Source: an uncultured Mesonia sp.
GTDB lineage: Bacteria; Bacteroidota; Bacteroidia; Flavobacteriales; Flavobacteriaceae
NCBI GenBank assembly: GCA_947494545.1
Contig: CANLVH010000015.1
Location: 1 to 64,000 of the forward strand
Direction: 5' to 3'
Length of the DNA stretch: 64,000 bases
The translations under genes and the position numbers were made by a program. Of the stretch, positions 46,457 to 55,240 are shown piece by piece. The number at the start of each line of letters is the position of its first letter. The first letter of the stretch is position 1. Below the pieces are notes generated by a model, which searched no databases, was not told the origin of the DNA, and worked only from the letters and a program-made list of their open reading frames with translations.

Positions 46457-47272
46457 GTGAAAATCTTGAAACAGGCATTAAATTTTTATATAGATAGCAG
46501 TATTCACGTGGCTTTAGCCGTGTGTGCTTTGGTAGGCATTAGTTTTTTGCGTTTTAATTTACCAATAGATACAGATTTATTATTGTTTGTTTTTTTTGCG
46601 AGCATAACGGCTTATAATTTTGTAAAATATGCTGGACTAGCAAAACTGTATCATCGTAGTTTAACTTCGCATTTAAAAGCAATTCAAATTTTTTCTTTAG
46701 GCTGTTTTTTAGCATTGCTGTATTTGGTTTTTTTACAAAGTAAACTAGTGCTAATAATTTGCAGCATTCTGGCAGTTTTTACTTTTTTATATGCTGTGCC
46801 TTTTTTACCGAATAAAAAAAACCTTCGGAATTTAAAGAGTTTAAAAATTTTTATTATTGCTTTTGTTTGGGCGGCAGTTGCTGCTTTTTTGCCGTGGCAA
46901 AATCTCGAAAATTTGCTACAAGTTGAGGTTTTCTGGTTGTTTATACAGTATTTTCTATTTGTGGTGAGTATTACTTTACCGTTTGAATTGCGAGATTTAC
47001 ATTACGATAAACTAGCTTTGGGCACTATTCCGCAAAAAATTGGAGTCTATAAAACGAAACTCTTAGGAGTGGTTTCTTTAATGTTGGTGCTCTCAATACA
47101 ATTTTTAGTTTTTAAAGAAAATTGGCAGATAGATATAAGTTTCTTTATTATCTGCTTGTTGGCAAGTTTGTTTTTAGCTTTTTCTTCCGTAAAGCAAAAA
47201 AAATATTTTGCTTCTTTTTGGGTAGAGGCACTGCCAATATTTTGGCTTATTTTGCTGTATAGTCTTCTGTAA
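46457..47272 (+). CDS. UbiA-like prenyltransferase-type membrane protein
   Basis: 271 aa with about eight hydrophobic segments. The layout and the N-terminal segment with TAYNFVKYAG recall UbiA-type membrane proteins. The first Asp-rich motif (NxxxD) expected in active UbiA enzymes is not evident; a late LPFELRDLHYDK could stand for the second. Activity is therefore doubtful. The GTG start is the only standard one near the N-terminus and sits directly behind a -7 box. Divergent from gcvP, convergent with the anti-sigma gene. Confidence 0.6.
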   Translation: MKILKQALNFYIDSSIHVALAVCALVGISFLRFNLPIDTDLLLFVFFASITAYNFVKYAGLAKLYHRSLTSHLKAIQIFSLGCFLALLYLVFLQSKLVLIICSILAVFTFLYAVPFLPNKKNLRNLKSLKIFIIAFVWAAVAAFLPWQNLENLLQVEVFWLFIQYFLFVVSITLPFELRDLHYDKLALGTIPQKIGVYKTKLLGVVSLMLVLSIQFLVFKENWQIDISFFIICLLASLFLAFSSVKQKKYFASFWVEALPIFWLILLYSLL

Positions 47273-47282
47273 AAAGTAATTT

Positions 47283-47516
47283 CTAAGACCTTTTTAATTT
47301 TGTACTTATACTTTCTTTTAACCGAATGGCCTCTTCGTCGGTAAGACTTTGTAAATCTGCTTTTTGAATTAAAAAACCCAGCTTTTTATTTCGCTTAGAG
47401 AAATTTCGGCATTTTTCGCAAAAAAATAAATGCATTTTTAATCTAAAACACTCTATCCATCCGGCTTCGCGGTATTGGTGTTTTTGGCAGTATATTTTAG
47501 CTTTTTCGCACTTCAA
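47283..47516 (-). CDS. Small zinc-type anti-sigma factor-like protein
   Basis: 77 aa as counted from a TTG start. It carries the zinc anti-sigma signature H-x3-C-x2-C (His29, Cys33, Cys36), plus Cys23. There is no membrane helix, so it would be a soluble regulator. No ATG or GTG exists near the N-terminus; the frame is open upstream to about 47549 and could start at an ATT. The gene follows the ECF sigma factor by 28 nt, the usual place for its regulator. Confidence 0.7.
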   Translation of the reverse strand: MKCEKAKIYCQKHQYREAGWIECFRLKMHLFFCEKCRNFSKRNKKLGFLIQKADLQSLTDEEAIRLKESISTKLKRS

Positions 47517-47544
47517 AAATTGTATAATTTTAATTACAGAAATA

Positions 47545-48105
47545 TTAATTTAACCACTTTTCTTCCATGCAAGCTGCCAAGGCCGTGCGCGCACGATGAA
47601 TGATTACCCACAAATTAGACGCGGTGATGTTATGTTCATTACAAATTACTTTGGTAGGACGATTGTCTATTGTTTTTTCTTTAAAAATTTTGGCGTGCTT
47701 TGGGTTTATCTCATCTAAGCAAGTAAAAATTGCCTCGCGCAACTCTGTATTTAGTATTTTGTCTTCTGCATTTCCGGTAGATTTTGCGGCCACTTGTTCT
47801 TCTAACCAGTTTCCTTCGCGTTCGCTTTGGTTGTAGTTTACTTTTACTTCTGCTTTCCCTTTTTTAGAATTAATTTTGCGGTAATAATCTATAATTTTGC
47901 GTTTTAAAATGGCTACCAACCAAGTACGTTCTGTAGCGTTACCTTTAAAATTTTTCTTGGCTTTAAGACCTGCCAAAAAAGTTTCGGAAATCAAATCTTT
48001 GGCAATATCTCTATTATTAACCCGCCCTATTGCATAGTTAAAGAGGTAGTCAGAATATTTGTCTACCCATTTATTTGGATTAATTTTGTAAGCTTTGCCA
48101 GACAT
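47545..48105 (-). CDS. ECF-type RNA polymerase sigma-70 family factor
   Basis: 186 aa. Region 2 is at about 15-75 (DYLFNYAIGRVNNRDIAKDLISETFL core AKDLISETFLAGL), followed by RTWLVAILKRKIIDYYRK, and region 4 helix-turn-helix at about 125-180 (VICNEHNITASNLWVIIHRAR core). No signal-sensing extra domain is present. Paired with a small anti-sigma-like protein downstream. Target promoters unknown. Confidence 0.9.
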   Translation of the reverse strand: MSGKAYKINPNKWVDKYSDYLFNYAIGRVNNRDIAKDLISETFLAGLKAKKNFKGNATERTWLVAILKRKIIDYYRKINSKKGKAEVKVNYNQSEREGNWLEEQVAAKSTGNAEDKILNTELREAIFTCLDEINPKHAKIFKEKTIDNRPTKVICNEHNITASNLWVIIHRARTALAACMEEKWLN

Positions 48106-48178
48106 AAGTTTTTGTATGTTCTAAAATTACAAAAAATAAAAGCTTAGTCTAGGTGGCAATTGTGAAAATAAGCATAAA

Positions 48179-49429
48179 ATGAAGAAGCTATTGGTAATTG
48201 GCTATGTTTGGCCGGAGCCCGCGTCTTCTGCGGCAGGAAGCAGAATGATGCAACTCTTAAAAATTTTTTTAGATAAAAATTGGAAAATCTGGTATGCCAG
48301 TCCGGCAGCAAACAGTTTATATGCCGAAAAATTAGAAGACCTTTCTATACAAAGCGTTAAAATAAAAGCTAACGACGCCGGCTTTTCGGATTTTTTAAAA
48401 GAGATTAAACCCAATGTTGTCATGTTTGATCGTTTTATGATGGAAGAACAATTTGGTTGGCGCGTAGCAGAAAATTGTCCAAAAGCAATACGGGTTTTAG
48501 ATACCGAAGATTTACACTTTTTTAGAAAAGCACGATACGAAGCGTTTAAACAAAACAGAAATTTAAAAAAATCTGATTTACACAGCGATGAAGCTCGTCG
48601 CGAAATTGCCAGTATTTTGCGTTGTGATCTATCGCTAATAATTTCTGAAGCAGAAAAAGATTTGCTCTTAAAGAAGTTTGGTATAAATCCGGCTTTGTTG
48701 TTATACCTTCCTTTTTTACTTCCTACATTAGAACAAGCAAGTCTAGAGGCTTATCCTGATTTTAACGAACGTAAAAATTTTATGTTTATTGGCAATTTTT
48801 TGCACCAACCCAATTGGGACGCAGTTTTGTATCTTAAGCAAAATATTTGGTCGCTAATTAGGCAGCAATTACCACAAGCAGAATTACATATTTACGGAGC
48901 TTATACCAGAAAAAAAGTAAAACAATTACATAATGCGCAAGAAGGTTTTTTAGTGCAAGGTCGCGCAGAAAATGCAGGAAAAACCATGCAAAATGCCAAA
49001 GTACTTTTGGCGCCATTACGTTTTGGCGCCGGTATTAAAGGCAAATTTATAGAAGCTATGCAAAATGGCACGCCTAGTGTAACTACCACTATTGGGGCAG
49101 AAGGTATTGGCGGCCCGCACCCGTGGAATGGCGAAATTGCCAACACAGACCAAGAAGTTGCCAACGCCGCCGTACGTTTGTATACCAACCAAAAAAGATG
49201 GGAAAAAGCCCAGCAATATGGTATGAAAATTATAAACAAGCGTTTTCAAAAAGAAGTTTTTACCAACCTATTTTTAGACGAATTAGAAAAAATACAAAAG
49301 AACTTAGCTGCCCATCGCGCCAATAATTTTATGGGCTCTATGTTAATGCATCACAGCCTTAAAAGCACAAAATACATGGCGCTATGGATAGAAGCAAAAA
49401 ATAAATTAAAAGCTTTAGAAGAAAAATAA
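48179..49429 (+). CDS. Glycosyltransferase family 4-like protein
   Basis: 416 aa, GT-B fold. N-terminal YVWPEPASSAAGSRMMQL (acceptor-side Rossmann), middle FIGNFLHQPNWDAV, C-terminal donor-binding APLRFGAGIKGKFIEAM and GTPSVTT. Donor and acceptor cannot be assigned. The stop and the hemW start overlap by one base, but a functional link is not evident. Confidence 0.85.
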   Translation: MKKLLVIGYVWPEPASSAAGSRMMQLLKIFLDKNWKIWYASPAANSLYAEKLEDLSIQSVKIKANDAGFSDFLKEIKPNVVMFDRFMMEEQFGWRVAENCPKAIRVLDTEDLHFFRKARYEAFKQNRNLKKSDLHSDEARREIASILRCDLSLIISEAEKDLLLKKFGINPALLLYLPFLLPTLEQASLEAYPDFNERKNFMFIGNFLHQPNWDAVLYLKQNIWSLIRQQLPQAELHIYGAYTRKKVKQLHNAQEGFLVQGRAENAGKTMQNAKVLLAPLRFGAGIKGKFIEAMQNGTPSVTTTIGAEGIGGPHPWNGEIANTDQEVANAAVRLYTNQKRWEKAQQYGMKIINKRFQKEVFTNLFLDELEKIQKNLAAHRANNFMGSMLMHHSLKSTKYMALWIEAKNKLKALEEK

Positions 49430-50553
49430 TGGCAGGAATTTATATACATATCCCGTTTTGTAAGCAAGCATGCCATTATTGCGATTTTCATTTTTCTACC
49501 AGTTTAAAGAAAAAAACACCCCTTATCAATTCTTTACGGAAGGAACTCGGCTTGCGTAAAAATGAATTGCATGAAAACATAGAAACCATATACTTTGGTG
49601 GCGGAACCCCGAGTTTGCTTAGCGCGGAAGAAATTAAACTTTTACTGGATAGCGTAGCAGAAAACTACACTATTGCTCCCAATCCAGAAATTACCTTAGA
49701 AGCCAATCCCGACGATCTTTCTGAAGAAGTTTTAAAAAAATTAGCACAAACGCAGATAAACAGATTAAGCATTGGGGTACAATCTTTTTTTGAAAGAGAT
49801 TTACAATTAATGAACCGTGCGCACAATGCAGAGGAAGCTGTTTCGTGCATTCAATTAGCACAAAAATATTTTGATAATATTTCTATAGATTTAATTTACG
49901 GTATTCCCGGTTTGAGCAACGCACAATGGCAAGAAAATTTAGAAACCGCTTTGACGTTAGAAGTACCACATATTTCCAGCTATGCTTTAACGGTAGAACC
50001 CAATACAGCTTTAAAAATCTTTATAGAAAAAGGTAAAGTAAAGCCAATAGATGAAGACCAAGCCAAAGAACAGTTTGATATTTTAGTAAAAACTTTAACC
50101 GCTAACGGGTTTATAAATTACGAGTTTTCAAACTTTGGAAAACCCGGTTATTTCTCACAAAACAATACCGCCTATTGGCTGGGGAAACCGTACCTGGGTA
50201 TTGGGCCTTCTGCACACAGTTTTAATAAAAACACACGTAGTTGGAATGTTGCTAACAATACCAAATACATTAAAGCTATAGAAATGGATAATCTACCGGC
50301 ACAAAAAGAAGAACTTTCTACAACAGATTCTTATAATGAATATATAATGACACGGCTAAGAACTATGTGGGGAATTTCTAAAAAAGAGATTAAAAGCGAG
50401 TTTGGTATCATTTATTTACAGCATTTTGAAAAAGAAGCAAAGCAGTTTTTTGAAAAAGGAATGCTTCAAACAGAAAAGGAAAAAATAACCATCGCGCCAA
50501 AAGCAAAATTCTTGAGCGATGGTATTGCTGCCGATTTATTTTATTTAGATTAA
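49429..50553 (+). CDS. hemW: Radical SAM family heme chaperone HemW
   Basis: 374 aa, cytosolic, binds heme and a 4Fe-4S cluster. The cluster motif CxxxCxxC is Cys11, Cys15, Cys18 (PFCKQACHYCDFHF). YFGGGTPSLL, EANPDD, RLSIGVQSF and the C-terminal HemN-like domain with EYIMTRLRTMWG follow. The first Cys-flanking HIPFC and lack of the HemN-specific N-terminal extension favour HemW over the oxygen-independent oxidase HemN. Its end overlaps the convergent GAF gene by 4 nt. Confidence 0.9.
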   Translation: MAGIYIHIPFCKQACHYCDFHFSTSLKKKTPLINSLRKELGLRKNELHENIETIYFGGGTPSLLSAEEIKLLLDSVAENYTIAPNPEITLEANPDDLSEEVLKKLAQTQINRLSIGVQSFFERDLQLMNRAHNAEEAVSCIQLAQKYFDNISIDLIYGIPGLSNAQWQENLETALTLEVPHISSYALTVEPNTALKIFIEKGKVKPIDEDQAKEQFDILVKTLTANGFINYEFSNFGKPGYFSQNNTAYWLGKPYLGIGPSAHSFNKNTRSWNVANNTKYIKAIEMDNLPAQKEELSTTDSYNEYIMTRLRTMWGISKKEIKSEFGIIYLQHFEKEAKQFFEKGMLQTEKEKITIAPKAKFLSDGIAADLFYLD

Positions 50554-51008
50554 TCTAAAATTTTAGCTACCTCCTGGTTTACAAATTCTAAAAAGGCTTC
50601 GTCTTTTTCTGTAAACGGATCTACAGAATGCGAGTCGATATCTATTTGTCCAATATTTTCGCCGTTTACAAATAAGGGAATTACAATTTCTGCTTTTACA
50701 TTTATGCTACAAGCTATATAATTATCTTGCGCTTTTACATCCGGCACTACAAAATTGGCATTAGATTCTGCTACTTGTCCGCAAATTCCTTTTCCGTAAG
50801 GAATTATAGTGTGGTTCGTTGGCTCGCCGGCAAAGGCACGTAGTTTAAGCTCGTTTTTATTGTCATTTTTAAAATAAAACCCAACCCAGTCATAATAATC
50901 TACTTGTTTTTGCAGTAAATCACAGATTTCGTTTAAGCGTTCGTCTACAGACAAACTCTTTTCTTGAAGCAAACTGGTAAGCTTCGGTTTTAACTCTTCT
51001 AAATTCAT
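50550..51008 (-). CDS. GAF-domain protein, likely free methionine-R-sulfoxide reductase
   Basis: 152 aa formed by one GAF domain. YYDWVGFYF, GKGICGQVAES, VVPDVKAQDNYIACS and the closing IGQIDIDSH...FTEKDE match the fRMsr group. Two of the expected active cysteines are seen (ICG and IACS). It would reduce free Met-R-sulfoxide using thioredoxin. It is convergent with hemW. Confidence 0.85.
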   Translation of the reverse strand: MNLEELKPKLTSLLQEKSLSVDERLNEICDLLQKQVDYYDWVGFYFKNDNKNELKLRAFAGEPTNHTIIPYGKGICGQVAESNANFVVPDVKAQDNYIACSINVKAEIVIPLFVNGENIGQIDIDSHSVDPFTEKDEAFLEFVNQEVAKILD

Positions 51009-51088
51009 ATCAATTTTTTTTCAAAAGTATTTAATAAATCGCTTATTTTAAAGTTGTATTTCTATAAATTTGATTTTTTAAACGAAAG

Positions 51089-51096
51089 TATTTTTG
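51089..51096 (+). promoter_or_regulatory. Candidate -7 box overlapping the xrtF start region
   Basis: TATTTTTG matches TAnnTTTG and overlaps the TTG at 51094. If used, transcription would begin close to the in-frame ATT at 51103. Confidence 0.4.
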
Positions 51097-51648
51097 CAAG
51101 AAATTTTTAGGAAAAATAAAGCGGTAATAAAGTTTTTGGCCCTGTTTTTTGGCAGCTATTTGCTGTTGGCTTTTTTGTACGACCTTTATTTAGAATACGG
51201 GCAATCTGCTGTTTATTATCCAGATTATGTAACGCATTTGGTAAGCTTGCAAAGTGAAAGAGTGGTAGAGTTATTTGGGTATACTTCGCGCGTTTTGCCA
51301 CACCCCAATGAAGCTTCTATGAAATTGTATGTAAACGATACTTATTTGGCTCGAGTGGTAGAGGGTTGCAACGCCATTAGTGTTTTAATACTTTTTGTGG
51401 CGTTTATCATAGCCTTCCACGCAAAGTGGAAACCTACTATTTTATATGCTTTGGCAGGTTGTGTGCTTTTATATGCGTTTAATATTTTGCGCATTGCTTT
51501 ACTGAGTATTGGCTTGTATGAATATCCAGAATCTAAAGATTTGTTGCACGATATTTTATTTCCGGCTGTTATTTATGGCTCGGTTTTTATTTTGTGGGTA
51601 ATTTGGGTGCGTTGGGTTACTGCTTCAAAACCTAAAAAAAATGCATAA
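51094..51648 (+). CDS. xrtF: Exosortase family protein XrtF
   Basis: 184-aa (from TTG) inner-membrane protein with several TM helices, of the exosortase superfamily that cleaves C-terminal sorting signals. The three superfamily active-site residues are present: Cys92 in VVEGCNAISV, Arg133 in NILRIA and His152 in LLHDILFP. The length is typical of the small XrtF form. Start uncertain: the only standard codon is the TTG at 51094, which lies in a -7 box; an ATT at 51103 is an alternative. The next gene, overlapping by 8 nt, is the known companion of XrtF. Candidate substrates are the PID-CTERM proteins at 3.6 and 8.5 kb (inference). Confidence 0.9.
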   Translation: MQEIFRKNKAVIKFLALFFGSYLLLAFLYDLYLEYGQSAVYYPDYVTHLVSLQSERVVELFGYTSRVLPHPNEASMKLYVNDTYLARVVEGCNAISVLILFVAFIIAFHAKWKPTILYALAGCVLLYAFNILRIALLSIGLYEYPESKDLLHDILFPAVIYGSVFILWVIWVRWVTASKPKKNA

Positions 51649-52078
51649 ATTTTTTAAAATAGCTTTAATAGGCTTGCTGTTTGTGTGTTTGGCAGTCATT
51701 CGGTTTTTTGAGAGCAGTTTATTTTACGATCCTTTAATTGCTTTTTATAAAGATAATTATTTACAAATGCCACCACCAAAATTAGAAATTGGTCGCTTAG
51801 TGCTTTCTACCGGTTTGCGTTTTTTACTCAACAGTTTTGTGTCGTTAGTTATACTTTATATTGCGTTTAGGCAGAAAAGCATTCTTAAAATTAGCGGCTT
51901 TATTTACTTATTAGTGTTGGTAATTTTGTTGCCTGTTTTTTATTATTTGTTGGTAAATATGCAGCCCGATAATTACTTTACATTGTTTTATGTGCGCAGA
52001 TTTTTAATACAACCGATTTTAATATTGGTTTTATTGCCTGCATTTTACTACCAAGAATACATAAAAAAAACCGACTAA
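51641..52078 (+). CDS. Exosortase F system-associated membrane protein
   Basis: 145 aa with four hydrophobic segments and little else. It matches the small protein encoded next to xrtF in flavobacteria, known by context rather than by mechanism. Motifs FYDPLIAFYKD and a late FTLFYVRRFLIQP are seen. It overlaps xrtF by 8 nt, and its stop codon lies inside the terminator hairpin of the operon. Confidence 0.85.
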   Translation: MHKFFKIALIGLLFVCLAVIRFFESSLFYDPLIAFYKDNYLQMPPPKLEIGRLVLSTGLRFLLNSFVSLVILYIAFRQKSILKISGFIYLLVLVILLPVFYYLLVNMQPDNYFTLFYVRRFLIQPILILVLLPAFYYQEYIKKTD

Positions 52079-52089
52079 TGTCGGTTTTT
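52066..52089 (+). terminator. Terminator of the xrtF operon, overlapping the stop codon
   Basis: Stem AAAAACCGAC (52066-52075) with GTCGGTTTTT (52080-52089) and a 4-nt loop TAAT that contains the TAA stop (52076-52078). Confidence 0.85.
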
Positions 52090-52122
52090 GTGTAATCGTA
52101 AAAATGTAAAATTTAGAACTCT

Positions 52123-52491
52123 TTATTCTTTTCTTTCTACACCTTCTCCACTTTTGTTTAAATCTTTAAACTTTTCGAATTGTGCCGGAGTTAAAACTCT
52201 TTTAGTGTTACGAATTAATTCGCCTTCAAACTTTTGTTTTTTCTGGAAATACGTTTTGTCTTTTTCGGCGCCGGCCAAATTACGATCATAGTTTAAATTG
52301 TATGCATACAAACAACGAACCATCTGGTCTTTTTGTTCTGTAGTTAATTCTAATTGCACACCTAAATCACTCACTTGGTCGCGAGTTTCTTGCATAATTT
52401 CTTTTTCGCTGGTCTTTTGTTGTGCAAAACCTGCATTGGCAAATACCAAGCTTGCAAAAACGAATGTAAAAAGGGTAATTATTTTTTTCAT
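52123..52491 (-). CDS. Small secreted helical protein, function unknown
   Basis: 122 aa. Signal peptide to about residue 23 (AGFAQ), then a charged helical body with LELTTEQKDQM and VLTPAQFEKFKDL, two LTxxQ-like elements that recall Spy/CpxP periplasmic chaperone-like proteins. Homology at family level is not certain. It is convergent with the xrtF operon. Confidence 0.65.
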   Translation of the reverse strand: MKKIITLFTFVFASLVFANAGFAQQKTSEKEIMQETRDQVSDLGVQLELTTEQKDQMVRCLYAYNLNYDRNLAGAEKDKTYFQKKQKFEGELIRNTKRVLTPAQFEKFKDLNKSGEGVERKE

Positions 52492-52663
52492 TTTGGTTTG
52501 AGTTTTAGTTTAATTTCGCCTTAAATGTACTATTTTTTTTCGAAATAGCAGAAAGCTTTTTATTTTTCGGGTTTTGGTTACATTTATATACGAAAATCTT
52601 TATCCTGAAATTCTATTCTATTTAAGAAAAAATTTCTTTTTAAGTATTTCACTTCCGTGGAAG

Positions 52664-52707
52664 TTTACGGAAAGACTTTTTACAACCCTGGCTATAAATT
52701 CCGTAAA
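52664..52707. terminator. Inverted pair of the 9-mer TTTACGGAA, possible terminator
   Basis: TTTACGGAA (52664-52672) and TTCCGTAAA (52699-52707) form a perfect 9-bp inverted repeat with a 26-nt spacer, ending 7 nt beyond the stop codon of the minus-strand gene at 52715. A separate palindrome ACTTCCGTGGAAGT (52651-52664) touches it. A transcription-terminating role is inferred from position; no long T tract follows. Confidence 0.5.
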
Positions 52708-52714
52708 GCTAAAC

Positions 52715-53257
52715 TTAAGCAACGGAAGTGGCATATATTGTTTGAAAACAGAATTTTGGAGCGTAATATTTCTCTAAAAATGTCCGATTCCAAAATTGTT
52801 TTTTGAATAAAAACAAGGGGTCTTCTGCCATAAACTGCGGAATAAAGTGGTACCATTTAATGCCGCGAAGTTGCATAAAACGCCTAACGTCTTTAGTCAT
52901 ACCCAACTCTTTGCAAGCAATGTTAAGCGCGTGGCGTTGGCATTTTGATGAGGTATAATTATTGGCAATTTTAGGTTTAAAACCATAAAGATACAGTTGG
53001 TCTTTTATGCGTTTGTAGTTTTGAAAACGCGACCAACTATCCATAAAAACCAAGAAAATATGCAGAAAGGCAAATAAAAAGCAAGACCACCAGAAGCCAA
53101 TCCAGATTAAAGAGCTTTGCATTTCTGCCTGTTGCAATTGTTGCCAGTAAAATATAGATTCTGCTACAAAAAGAAATTGCGAAAAAAGCAGCCATTTACT
53201 TACGTGCAAATAGGATGTAAATAAGGAAGGCTGCTTGGGAAGTTTCTGTATTTCCAT
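52715..53257 (-). CDS. Hypothetical membrane protein, 180 aa
   Basis: Not recognised. Two hydrophobic segments lie at about 20-40 and 52-75, followed by a Tyr/Lys/Arg-rich cytosolic C-terminal part with a YTSSKCQRHALNIACKELG stretch and IKWYHFIPQFM. There is no signal peptide and no catalytic motif. It stands alone between a small secreted protein and lysS, and it ends next to the inverted 9-mer pair. Confidence 0.6.
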   Translation of the reverse strand: MEIQKLPKQPSLFTSYLHVSKWLLFSQFLFVAESIFYWQQLQQAEMQSSLIWIGFWWSCFLFAFLHIFLVFMDSWSRFQNYKRIKDQLYLYGFKPKIANNYTSSKCQRHALNIACKELGMTKDVRRFMQLRGIKWYHFIPQFMAEDPLFLFKKQFWNRTFLEKYYAPKFCFQTIYATSVA

Positions 53258-53414
53258 TTGTCTAAGATAAAAAAATTATCGTAAGACGTTATGGATTAGT
53301 GAATTGCTTTACCGAAGATTGGAAAATTAATTAATTTGTTGATAAATTTCTCTGAACTTTTTAAGGAATAAAACCGAGTTTAGAATCTTATAAAATTCAA
53401 AATTCTCCAATCAA

Positions 53415-55109
53415 CTACTGCATTTTTTCAACAAACAAACCTTCATCGGTTTTATTTACAGTGGCAAGGTCGTGTTTGCGCAGACCTTTTAAGGCTTTAT
53501 CCCATTTTTTATTGCTCAAACCACTTTTAGCTTTTAAATCGTTTAATTCTTGTGGCGACTCTGTTTTCAGTAAGTCTAATAGCACTTTTTCTTCCTCTTT
53601 TAAATCGATTTTCTTAGCCTCCGGCTTCATCTGCGGGAAGAATAATACTTCTTGAATAGAAGGATTGTCGGTTAAAAACATAATTAAGCGGTCCATTCCA
53701 ATTCCCAAACCGGAAGTTGGCGGCATACCATATTCTAAAGCGCGCAAGAAATCTTGGTCTATATGTCCGGTTGCTTCTTCGTCGCCTTTTTTGGCAAGTT
53801 TTAATTGGTCTTCAAAACGCGCACGTTGCTCAATTGGGTCGTTAAGCTCAGAATATGCATTGGCAATTTCTTTACCGCAAACCATCAGTTCAAAACGCTC
53901 TGTCAAATCAGGATTGTCGCGGTGTTCTTTGGTAAGCGGACTCATTTCTTTTGGGTAGTCTGTAATAAAAGTTGGCTGAATAAAATTAGGTTCGCATTTT
54001 TCGCCAAAAATCTCGTCTATCAACTTGCCTTTGCCCATAGTATCGTCAATCTCGATATCCATTTTTTTGGCTGCTTCCCTAATTTCTTCTTCGGTTTTAC
54101 CGGTAATATCAAAATCAGTAAATTGCTTAATCGCGTCTGTCATTGTTACTCTGGCATACGGCGCTTTAAAGTCTATTTCGTGTTCTTTAAAAGTCGCTTT
54201 TGTGGTTCCGTTTACGGCAATGGCGCAATGCTCCAGAAGATTTTCCGTAAAGTTCATCATCCAATTATAATCTTTGTAGGCCACATAAATTTCCATAGCG
54301 GTAAACTCCGGATTGTGCGTGCGGTCCATGCCTTCGTTACGGAAGTTTTTAGAAAACTCATAAACGCCATCAAAACCACCAACTATAAGACGTTTTAAAT
54401 ATAACTCGTTGGCAATACGCAAATAAAGCGGAATGTCTAAAGCGTTGTGGTGCGTAACAAAAGGTTTTGCTGCCGCACCGCCCGGAATAGATTGTAAAAT
54501 AGGGGTTTCTACCTCAAAATAACCCTGGCTGTTAAAAAACTCGCGCATTGCAGTAAACAAACGCGATCTTTTTATAAAAATCTCTTTTACGTGCGGGTTT
54601 ACCGCCAAATCTGCATAACGTTGGCGGTAACGCGTTTCGGGATCTATAAATTTATCAAACTCTTTGCCTTCTTTATCTTTTTTAGGAATTGGCAATGGTT
54701 TTAAAGCTTTGCTCAACAAGCTAAAGTTTTTTACCATAATGGTTTTTTCGCCCACATTGGTAGTAAAAAGCTCGCCTTCAATCCCGATAAAATCGCCTAT
54801 ATCTAACAATTTTTTATACACATCGTTGTAGAGGGTTTTATCTTCGCCGGAGCAAATTTCGTCGCGATTAAAATAAACTTGAATGCGGCCATCAGAGTCC
54901 TGCAATTCTGCAAAAGAAGCCTTACCTTGTATTCTTCTAGACATTAACCTTCCTGCAACAACCACCTTTTTACCTTCTTCAAAATCCTGTTTTATGGTTT
55001 TAGAAGTTTCGTTAACCGGATATAAATCTGCCGGATACGGGTTGATGCCCATTTCTTTTAGGGAAGCTAATTTTTCCCTGCGTACAAGTTCTTGCTCAGA
55101 TAACTGCAT
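53415..55109 (-). CDS. lysS: Lysine--tRNA ligase, class II
   Basis: 564 aa, cytosolic. The N-terminal OB-fold anticodon domain (about 30-145) is followed by class II motifs: motif 1 FFNSQGYFEVETPIL core, motif 2 FRNEGMDRTHNPEFT, motif 3 GLGIGMDRLIM. A C-terminal extension of about 70 residues (after VLFFPQMKPEAKK) resembling a small winged-helix segment goes beyond the E. coli protein and is common in Bacteroidota. A TACCTTTG -7 box lies 24 nt upstream. Confidence 0.95.
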   Translation of the reverse strand: MQLSEQELVRREKLASLKEMGINPYPADLYPVNETSKTIKQDFEEGKKVVVAGRLMSRRIQGKASFAELQDSDGRIQVYFNRDEICSGEDKTLYNDVYKKLLDIGDFIGIEGELFTTNVGEKTIMVKNFSLLSKALKPLPIPKKDKEGKEFDKFIDPETRYRQRYADLAVNPHVKEIFIKRSRLFTAMREFFNSQGYFEVETPILQSIPGGAAAKPFVTHHNALDIPLYLRIANELYLKRLIVGGFDGVYEFSKNFRNEGMDRTHNPEFTAMEIYVAYKDYNWMMNFTENLLEHCAIAVNGTTKATFKEHEIDFKAPYARVTMTDAIKQFTDFDITGKTEEEIREAAKKMDIEIDDTMGKGKLIDEIFGEKCEPNFIQPTFITDYPKEMSPLTKEHRDNPDLTERFELMVCGKEIANAYSELNDPIEQRARFEDQLKLAKKGDEEATGHIDQDFLRALEYGMPPTSGLGIGMDRLIMFLTDNPSIQEVLFFPQMKPEAKKIDLKEEEKVLLDLLKTESPQELNDLKAKSGLSNKKWDKALKGLRKHDLATVNKTDEGLFVEKMQ

Positions 55110-55132
55110 AACGTTTATTTAATTTGAAGCTG

Positions 55133-55140
55133 CAAAGGTA
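55133..55140 (-). promoter_or_regulatory. Candidate -7 box of lysS
   Basis: The minus strand reads TACCTTTG, matching TAnnTTTG, 24 nt before the ATG at 55109. Confidence 0.5.
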
Positions 55141-55240
55141 ATTACAAAGTTTTTAGCAATCAAAAAAGCTTGCAAAAGCTTTTTGAATAATCTAGAATTA
55201 GGATGATTTCAGTTACATTTACAAGAATAAACACGATTTT

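Noticed and set aside
53805..54398. 197-codon open frame opposite lysS
   Set aside because: It is antisense to a clear lysyl-tRNA synthetase with all class II motifs, and its own sequence is Phe/Ile-rich without family features.
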